Shown here: positions 56,049-64,000 of the stretch, piece after piece
How positions within the stretch are numbered: position 1 is the stretch's first letter
Layout of the letters: every line of letters begins with the position of its first letter
NCBI RefSeq assembly: GCF_032108445.1
Contig: NZ_CP134876.1
Location: 1,364,001 to 1,428,000 of the forward strand
Length of the DNA: 64,000 nucleotides
Direction of reading: 5' to 3'
From: Micromonospora halotolerans
Lineage (GTDB): Bacteria; Actinomycetota; Actinomycetes; Mycobacteriales; Micromonosporaceae
Notes under the pieces: model-generated
Databases searched by the model: none
The model's input: the letters and a program-made list of their open reading frames with translations, nothing else
What the model was told of the DNA's origin: nothing
Program-made: the position numbers and the translations under genes

Positions 56049-56061
56049 CCCGGGAGTCACC

Positions 56062-56289
56062 GTGGAGCCGAGGTTCCTGCTGCTGTCCGACGTGGCCGCC
56101 GAGCTGAACGTCTCGGACTCGCAGGTCTACCACATGGTGCGCAGCGGAGAGCTGCCCGCCATCAAGATCGGCGGCCGGGGCCAGTGGCGCGTCGAGCGCG
56201 CTCAACTGGAGCAGTACATCCAGCGGAAGTACGCCGAGACGGCCGAGTGGGTACGCGGCAACCCGCTCACCGACCGCGACGTGGAGTGA
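56062..56289 (+). CDS. BldC-like MerR-type DNA-binding protein
   Basis: A 75-residue protein consisting of a single winged HTH of the MerR/excisionase superfamily: LLLSDVAAELNVSDSQVYHM, VRSGELPAIKIGGRGQWRVE, then RAQLEQYIQRKYAETAEWVR. Unlike true MerR proteins it has no dimerisation or ligand domain, as in Streptomyces BldC, which binds direct repeats cooperatively and controls development. A GGGAG site lies before the GTG. It precedes the Rv3235-like gene and secA, a conserved actinobacterial arrangement. GCAAAC direct repeats stand before both it and the next gene. Confidence 0.85.
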   Translation: MEPRFLLLSDVAAELNVSDSQVYHMVRSGELPAIKIGGRGQWRVERAQLEQYIQRKYAETAEWVRGNPLTDRDVE

Positions 56290-56350
56290 CCACGCGATGG
56301 CGTACCGGCATTGACGGTGAGCGTCGCCCTGCCCGAGAATGAGGAAGAAG

Positions 56351-56371
56351 CGAAGGCAAACGAAGGCAAAC
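56351..56371 (+). promoter_or_regulatory. Second GCAAAC direct-repeat array
   Basis: A perfect tandem of the 10-mer CGAAGGCAAA (56351-56360, 56361-56370), placing GCAAAC at 56356 and 56366. It lies between the BldC-like gene and the Rv3235-like gene, 21 bp before the start of the latter, and repeats the motif found before the BldC-like gene. Confidence 0.45.
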
Positions 56372-56391
56372 GCAATGAACAGGGGTTGAGG

Positions 56392-57015
56392 ATGGCCGAC
56401 ACCCGCCGCCCGCTGGCACCGCGTCCCCCCGTCCGGCTCCGGCCCGCCCCGCCGCTCGACCCGCCCTGCACCGACCAGGATCCGACCTGGGGCGACACCT
56501 GGGGCAACGTGGACCAGCTCGCCCTCGACCTCTTCGACCCGCGTCGCCGGGACCCCGACCGTCCCGCCGGCCGCGCCGCCGACCGGTCGACCGGCCGGGG
56601 CGCCGACGTCCGGCCGGTGCCGGCCGGGCCGGGGCGCTCGGCCGGCCCTCCGCCCGCCGCCCTGGTGACCGCGACCCCCGAGGCGGCCCGGGCGGCCCAC
56701 CGGTTCGTCCGCACCTTCCTGGAGATCGCCAACGGCTACCGCCCACCCGGGCAGCTCCGGCCGCTGTGCCTCCCCGAGGCCGCCGCGCGGGTGACCGCCG
56801 AGCTGACCCGCGCCGCCCGCCGGGTGGGCCCGGCACGCCGCCGCGCCGCCCGGCCGGTCCTCCACCTCCGCCGGCTACGGGTGTGCGAGCCCCGGACCGG
56901 CGCGGTCGAGGCCGCCGCCGTGCTCGCGGGCGCCGGCGGCGCGAGCTGGGCGATCGCCCTGCGCCTGGAACACCGCCGCGGCGCCTGGCTCTGCACCGTC
57001 CTCGACGCCCTCTGA
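56392..57015 (+). CDS. Rv3235-family protein
   Basis: A 207-residue protein. Residues 1-90 are Pro/Arg-rich and disordered. The C-terminal 110 residues form a conserved domain: EAARAAHRFVRTFLEIANGY, RPPGQLRPLCLPEAAARVTA, then RRLRVCEPRTGAVEAAAVLA and ALRLEHRRGAWLCTVLDAL. The order Rv3235-like gene next to secA matches mycobacteria; function is unknown. The ATG at 56392 is used. A TTG at 56311 would extend the frame across the tandem GCAAAC repeats and is less likely. It converges with secA over a strong hairpin. Confidence 0.83.
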   Translation: MADTRRPLAPRPPVRLRPAPPLDPPCTDQDPTWGDTWGNVDQLALDLFDPRRRDPDRPAGRAADRSTGRGADVRPVPAGPGRSAGPPPAALVTATPEAARAAHRFVRTFLEIANGYRPPGQLRPLCLPEAAARVTAELTRAARRVGPARRRAARPVLHLRRLRVCEPRTGAVEAAAVLAGAGGASWAIALRLEHRRGAWLCTVLDAL

Positions 57016-57043
57016 TCCCGGCCCGGACCACGGCTGGAGACGG

Positions 57044-57076
57044 CGACGGGCCCCGGCCGGTGGCCGGGGCCCGTCG
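57044..57076. terminator. Convergent terminator between Rv3235-like gene and secA
   Basis: CGACGGGCCCCGGCC (57044-57058) and GGCCGGGGCCCGTCG (57062-57076) form a perfect 15-bp stem with a 3-nt loop, midway between the two stops. Confidence 0.85.
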
Positions 57077-57089
57077 GGGCTGACGCTGG

Positions 57090-59993
<2,904 letters not shown>

Positions 59994-60154
59994 GGATCAA
60001 CGCTCCCCTAGACAGTCTCGAACCATCGTAGGCGCTCCGACGCGGCGATGGTCACTGGTGGCGGCGGTCCGGGCCGGCGAACCCGACATAACGCCAGGCG
60101 GGGGCGCCGAGCGGGCGAGAATCGGGTTACGCCGTACGCGAACGATCCGGCACG

Positions 60155-61321
60155 ATGGCTCGGGTGGAGCCTGTGGAGATCACCGAGGACGGCCTGCTGC
60201 TGCGACCCTGGCGGGCGGAGGACGCCGACGCGGTGCACCGCGCCTGCCAGGATCCGGACATCCAGCGCTGGACCACCGTACCTCGCCCGTACCTGCCCGA
60301 ACACGCCCTCGCCTTCGTGACCACGATCAGCGGGGCGGCCTGGGCGGACGGCACCGGTGGGCCGTTCGCGGTCTGCGACGCGGCGACCGGCGAGCTGCTC
60401 GCCTCCTGCGGGCTCGTCTCCGTCGACCGCGGCCTGGACTCCGCCGAGGTGGGCTACTGGACCGCGCCCTGGGCCCGGGGCCGGGGCGTGGCCGTGCGCG
60501 CCACCCGGGCGGTCGCCCGCTGGGCGTTCGACGCGCTCAAGCTGCGCCGGCTGATCTGGCAGGCCGAGGTCGGCAACCACGCCTCCCGGCTGGTCGCGCT
60601 CCGGGCCGGCTTCCGGGTCGAGGGCGAGCTGCGGTTGGCCCATCCGGCGGTCGACGGCCGCCCGGAGGGCTGGATCGGTTCCCTCTTCCCGGCCGATCTG
60701 GCCGCGCCCGGCGAGCCCGCCCCGTACGGCCCCGACACCCTCCAGGCGCGCCGGGCGGCGGTCTACCGCCGGCCCCAGCCGGTCCTGTTCGCCACCGCCG
60801 GCACCACCGAGCTGCGCCTGCGCGCGTTCGAGGAGCGTGACATCGACGCGCTCGTGACCACCTGCCGGGACGAGGACACCATCCGCTGGACCACCGTGCC
60901 GCACCCCTACCGCCGGGAGCACGCCGAGGGCTTCCTGCGGGACATCGCCGAGGCGGCCTGGGCCCGGGGCACCGGCGCCTCCTACGCCGTCGCCGACGCC
61001 GAGGACCGCTACGTCGCCTCGATCGACCTGCGCGTCTCTCCCGGCGACCCGCTCGTCGCCGACGTGGGCTTCATGACCGCGCCACACGCCCGGGGCCGGG
61101 GCTACCTGCCGGCCGCGCTGGCCGCGCTCTGCGCCTGGGGCTTCACCACGCTCGGCCTGGCCCGGATCGAGTGGCGGGCCAACGTCGGCAACACCGCGTC
61201 CCGCCGGGTCGCCGAGAAGGCCGGCTTCACCGTCGAGGGCACCCTCCGCGGCGGCGTCCAGCACCGCGGGGAACGGCAGGACGTCTGGGTCGGCGGGCTG
61301 CTCCCGGAGGACCTGCGGTGA
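60155..61321 (+). CDS. Tandem-GNAT acetyltransferase, first of a coupled pair
   Basis: A 388-residue protein with two complete RimJ/RimL-type GNAT domains. Domain 1 (about 1-185) has EVGYWTAPWARGRGVAVRAT and LIWQAEVGNHASRLVALRAG; domain 2 (about 205-388) has DVGFMTAPHARGRGYLPAAL and IEWRANVGNTASRRVAEKAG. Both acetyl-CoA loops (ARGRG) are intact. Targets may be protein N-termini, small molecules or antibiotics. The ATG at 60155 could be replaced by the GTG at 60164, which sits 7 nt after a CACGAT hexamer. The stop overlaps the GTG of the next gene by 4 nt. Confidence 0.88.
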   Translation: MARVEPVEITEDGLLLRPWRAEDADAVHRACQDPDIQRWTTVPRPYLPEHALAFVTTISGAAWADGTGGPFAVCDAATGELLASCGLVSVDRGLDSAEVGYWTAPWARGRGVAVRATRAVARWAFDALKLRRLIWQAEVGNHASRLVALRAGFRVEGELRLAHPAVDGRPEGWIGSLFPADLAAPGEPAPYGPDTLQARRAAVYRRPQPVLFATAGTTELRLRAFEERDIDALVTTCRDEDTIRWTTVPHPYRREHAEGFLRDIAEAAWARGTGASYAVADAEDRYVASIDLRVSPGDPLVADVGFMTAPHARGRGYLPAALAALCAWGFTTLGLARIEWRANVGNTASRRVAEKAGFTVEGTLRGGVQHRGERQDVWVGGLLPEDLR

Positions 61322-62424
61322 CGCCGGAGACCATCGAGGCGCACGGGGTGCGGCTGCGGCCGGACCGGCTCACCGACGTGACGGACCTGGCCGCGGCCTG
61401 CGCCGACCCGGCCATCCGGCGGTTCCTGCCCGGCCTGCCGGACCCGTACACCGAGGAGAGCGCCCGGTGGTGGATCACCGAGGGCGCGCCGGCGGTCCGG
61501 GCCACCGGCGGCGCGACGTACGCGATCGCCGACCCGGCCACCGACCGGCTGCTCGGCGCGGCCGGCCTCAGCCACCCGGTGGCGGAACGCCGGCAGGCGG
61601 AGATCGGCTTCTGGGTCGCGCCGTGGGCGCGCGGCCGCGGCGTCGCCACGGCCGCCACCCGCGCGCTGGCCGAGGCGGCCTTCGCCGCCGGCACCGTCCG
61701 GCTCGAACTGCTCGCCCACGAGGAGAACACGGCCAGCCAGCGGGTGGCGCTGGCCGCTGGATTCCGGCACGAGGGGGTACGCCGGTCGGCCGGCCAGGGT
61801 CGGGGCGGTCGGCACGACCTGGCCGTCTGGGTACGCCTCGCCGGCGACCCGCCCGGCCCGACCGCGCGGCTGCTGCCGGACCTGCCCGGCGGCCGGCTCA
61901 CCGACGGCGTGGTGACGCTGCGGCGGCTCGGGCCGGAGGACGCCGACCCGTGGTACCGGCTGCACACCCGGCCCGAGGTGGTGGCGAGCCGGGTCCCGCC
62001 GGTGCCGCCGGCCCGGGAGGCGATCGAGCGGCGCTGCCGGCTGGCGGAGAGCCACTGGCTGGCCGGCCGCTCGGCCGACCTGGCGATCGTCGACGCGGCG
62101 ACCGGCGCGGTGGCCGGCGGCTGCGCCCTCGTGTATGACGAGCCCGCCACCGGCCAGGCCATGCTCGGCTACAGCATGCTGCCCGAGGCGCGCGGCCGGG
62201 GGCTGGCCACCCGGGCGGTGGGCCTGGTGGCCGGTTGGGCGTTCGACGTCGGGCTGGCCCGGCTCTGGGCCGGCACCCGGCCGGAGAACATCGCCTCGCA
62301 GCGGGTGCTGGGGAAGGCCGGCTTCGGCCGGGAGGGACTGCTGCGCGGCCGGCTTCCCGGCCCGGACGGCACGCGGGTCGACTCGCTCATCTTCGGCCGG
62401 CTGGCGGGCGACCGCGCCGGATGA
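61318..62424 (+). CDS. Tandem-GNAT acetyltransferase, second of a coupled pair
   Basis: A 368-residue protein, again with two GNAT domains. Domain 1 (about 1-180) has EIGFWVAPWARGRGVATAAT and LLAHEENTASQRVALAAGFR; domain 2 (about 190-368) has LGYSMLPEARGRGLATRAVG and LWAGTRPENIASQRVLGKAG. The GTG start overlaps the previous stop (GTGA), so the pair is translated together. With the upstream gene this gives four GNAT domains in one unit, most simply by repeated duplication. Domain 2 is the most diverged. Acyl acceptors are unknown. Confidence 0.87.
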   Translation: MTPETIEAHGVRLRPDRLTDVTDLAAACADPAIRRFLPGLPDPYTEESARWWITEGAPAVRATGGATYAIADPATDRLLGAAGLSHPVAERRQAEIGFWVAPWARGRGVATAATRALAEAAFAAGTVRLELLAHEENTASQRVALAAGFRHEGVRRSAGQGRGGRHDLAVWVRLAGDPPGPTARLLPDLPGGRLTDGVVTLRRLGPEDADPWYRLHTRPEVVASRVPPVPPAREAIERRCRLAESHWLAGRSADLAIVDAATGAVAGGCALVYDEPATGQAMLGYSMLPEARGRGLATRAVGLVAGWAFDVGLARLWAGTRPENIASQRVLGKAGFGREGLLRGRLPGPDGTRVDSLIFGRLAGDRAG

Positions 62425-62428
62425 CGGC

Positions 62429-62460
62429 GGAAGCCGCGGTGGTCGCCCACCACGGCTTCC
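62429..62460. terminator. Convergent terminator between GNAT pair and hpf
   Basis: GGAAGCCG-C-GGTGG (62429-62442) pairs with CCACC-A-CGGCTTCC (62447-62460) around a TCGC loop with a single internal mismatch. Confidence 0.75.
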
Positions 62461-62485
62461 GGCCGGTGTTGTCCCCGCGGGGTGG

Positions 62486-63136
62486 TCAGGGTCCGGTGTC
62501 GAGCGAGATGATCCCGTAGTCGTAGGCGTGCCGGCGGTAGACCACGCTCGGTCGGCCCGACTCCTTGTCCTGGAACAGGTAGAAGTCGTGGCCGACCAGT
62601 TCCATCTGGAACAGCGCGTCGTCGACCGTCATCGGCTCGGCGGGGTGCACCTTCGCCCGCGCGATGTGCCACGGCTGGTCGTCGTGTTCCTCGTAGCCGC
62701 CCTCGTCGGGCCGTTCCGCGACGGCGGTGGCCGTCGCGTGCCCGTTCAGGGTCGCCAGGCCGGGCCCCTCCAGGTCGGCCACCGGCAGGTCCGCGGTGGC
62801 GGCGGCCACGGAGAGCGGCGCGTGCCGGCCCCGGTGTACGCGGCGGCGGTCGGCCGCCCGGCGGAAGCGGGTGTCCAGCTTGGCGATGGCGGCATCCAGC
62901 GCGCTGTAGAAATCATTCGTGCAGGCCTCGGCCCGGATCACCGGACCGCGCGTCACGCAGGTGATTTCCACCCGCTGGCAATGATCGGCCTGGCGCGGAT
63001 TGCGCTCGTGGAACAACTCGACGTCCACGCGAATGAGCTTGTGGTCGTAGCGTTCGATCTTTGCGAGCTTTTCGGCTACGTGTACCCGGTAATGGTCCGG
63101 CACTTCGACGTTACGGCCCTTGACCACGATGTCCAC
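62486..63136 (-). CDS. hpf: Long-form ribosome hibernation-promoting factor
   Basis: A 216-residue long HPF. The N-terminal HPF/RaiA domain (residues 1-105) has VKGRNVEVPDHYRVHVAEKL, KIERYDHKLIRVDVELFHER and ALDAAIAKLDTRFRRAADRR. A linker of about 50 residues is followed by the C-terminal dimerisation domain (about 160-216), DDALFQMELVGHDFYLFQDK and GRPSVVYRRHAYDYGIISL. Long HPF joins 70S ribosomes into inactive 100S dimers in stationary phase. The GTG at 63136 has GGGAGG 4 nt upstream; the longer frame to 63316 has no family similarity. A SigB/SigH-like promoter lies about 135 bp upstream. Confidence 0.95.
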   Translation of the reverse strand: MDIVVKGRNVEVPDHYRVHVAEKLAKIERYDHKLIRVDVELFHERNPRQADHCQRVEITCVTRGPVIRAEACTNDFYSALDAAIAKLDTRFRRAADRRRVHRGRHAPLSVAAATADLPVADLEGPGLATLNGHATATAVAERPDEGGYEEHDDQPWHIARAKVHPAEPMTVDDALFQMELVGHDFYLFQDKESGRPSVVYRRHAYDYGIISLDTGP

Positions 63137-63271
63137 GTGACCTCCCTTGTTCGGACGGTCGTTCGGTCCGGATCTTCCGGTCGACGCGCCCTGGGAGAAC
63201 CCCGTTCGGCGTCGACCGATGATGTACGGCTCCGCCTCCTTCCAATGCCGGGGGAAGGTTGGCAACCCTCC

Positions 63272-63295
63272 TACCCCCGACACGAAAACGCTAAC
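63272..63295 (-). promoter_or_regulatory. Candidate stress-sigma promoter of hpf
   Basis: On the minus strand GTTA (63295-63292) and GGGTA (63276-63272) are separated by 15 nt, close to the SigB/SigH-type GTTT-N14-16-GGGTA layout. The leader before hpf would be about 130 nt. Confidence 0.35.
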
Positions 63296-63387
63296 GCCTG
63301 TTCGGCCACCAGTCACCCCCAGTTGCCGGGAGAGGCCGCGAAATTTAACAGCTCATACACCATGGGGTGAAACGGAAACACGAAGCG

Positions 63388-64000
63388 TCACTGATGGTGC
63401 CGCTTTTGCGTTGCGGCGAGCACGGCCGCGGCCTTTGGCGTCATTCCCGCTTCGCGCAGGACGCGGCTCACCGCGGCCAGCGTGGCCCCCGTGGTGACGA
63501 TGTCGTCCAGCAGCACCACCGGACCGGCCACCCCGCGGGTCCGGCGCAGCCGGAACGCCGCCTCGGCCGCGGCGGCCCGACCGGCGCTGTCCAGCGCCAC
63601 CGAGTCGGGCCGGGGCAGCGCGCGCAGCGGCCGGAGCACGCGTACCGGCCAGCCGGCCGCGCCCAGCCGGGCCGCCGCGTGGCGGGTCAGCCGGTCCAGG
63701 TGGTCGCCGTACCGGGCCCGGGCCGCCCGCGCGGTGTCCGGCACCGCCACCAGGGTCACCGGGCCTCGCCCGCCGGCCGCGGCGGCGACCACCTCGGCCA
63801 GCAACGCGCCCAGCGGCCGGGCCAGCCCGTGCCGGCCCCGCTCCTTGTACGCCAGCAGCCCGTTCCGCAGCGCGCCCGCGTACGGGCCGAGGGCGACGCA
63901 GGGCGGCAGGCCGGCCGGGGCCGGATCGGGCCGGGTCGGCGCGGGGACCAGCGCCTCCAGGTCACGCGCACAGCCCGGGCAGAAGCCCTGCCGCAGGCCG
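63388..64000 (-). CDS. comF: ComF-family phosphoribosyltransferase-like protein, 5' end outside window
   Basis: An open frame of 203 codons that enters from the right edge. It begins within a CxxC knuckle (GFCPGCARDL), part of the N-terminal zinc finger of ComF, then GPYAGALRNGLLAYKERGRH (the ComF-typical Y-KE-G segment) and the phosphoribosyltransferase signature VVLLDDIVTTGATLAAVSRV near the C-terminus. ComF is linked to DNA uptake in competent bacteria; in actinobacteria its role is unproven. The start lies beyond position 64000. Confidence 0.88.
   Translation of the reverse strand, partial: GLRQGFCPGCARDLEALVPAPTRPDPAPAGLPPCVALGPYAGALRNGLLAYKERGRHGLARPLGALLAEVVAAAAGGRGPVTLVAVPDTARAARARYGDHLDRLTRHAAARLGAAGWPVRVLRPLRALPRPDSVALDSAGRAAAAEAAFRLRRTRGVAGPVVLLDDIVTTGATLAAVSRVLREAGMTPKAAAVLAATQKRHHQ

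Overview
The window is about 72% G+C actinobacterial chromosome, most likely from Micromonospora or a close relative in the Micromonosporaceae. The evidence is the very high third-position G+C, the secA / Rv3235-like / BldC-like neighbourhood, a tmRNA tag peptide ending ADFALAA, a two-gene 10-methyl fatty acid operon, and many leaderless promoters (TANNNT 6 to 8 nt before the start codon). No phage, IS element, integrase or CRISPR array is visible. It reads as ordinary chromosome with an accessory-leaning left half and a conserved housekeeping right half.

Left part (1-19 kb): the 5' two thirds or so of a secreted RHS/YD-repeat protein runs off the left edge. It is followed by a gluconate kinase-permease operon, a small ABM-type monooxygenase, a MerR/TipAS regulator with its own operator, a GGDEF-EAL c-di-GMP enzyme, and an ArsR regulator divergent from an S41 peptidase. 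Next is a two-gene unit of a Cas4-like iron-sulphur nuclease and an unrecognised 499-residue protein. Then come a DGPF/ECF42 sigma factor pair, an ArsR/AHSA1 pair with a perfect palindromic operator, and a SigE-family sigma factor with a single-pass membrane partner. Two copies of a 53-bp GGGCCC-centred palindromic intergenic repeat lie in this stretch in opposite orientation.

Middle (19-41 kb): a TmsA/TmsB-like operon for 10-methyl branched fatty acids; YbaK, DUF427 and ricin-lectin genes; an MFS transporter divergent from a GlxA-type AraC regulator; and a secreted lysozyme-like protein. The last has a roughly 290-nt highly structured leader and lies beside a repeat-rich noncoding stretch of about 0.6 kb. 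A MoxR-type AAA / VWA pair, a NarL-type two-component system, a hemerythrin, two divergent aldo/keto reductases, a membrane-anchored AA10 LPMO and a large DUF4173-like membrane protein follow.

Right part (41-64 kb): tRNA-Ala(GGC), AlgH, MTA phosphorylase, a benzoylformate decarboxylase homologue, then a ribosome-rescue and division block (ssrA, smpB, ftsX, ftsE, prfB). After that come a PadR regulator, pruA, a BldC-like DNA-binding protein and an Rv3235-like gene, each preceded by GCAAAC direct repeats, then secA, two translationally coupled tandem-GNAT proteins, long-form hpf with a candidate stress promoter, and a partial comF. The points most worth following up are the Cas4-like nuclease pair, the structured leader and repeat cluster near 27-28 kb, the palindromic repeat family, and the GCAAAC arrays.
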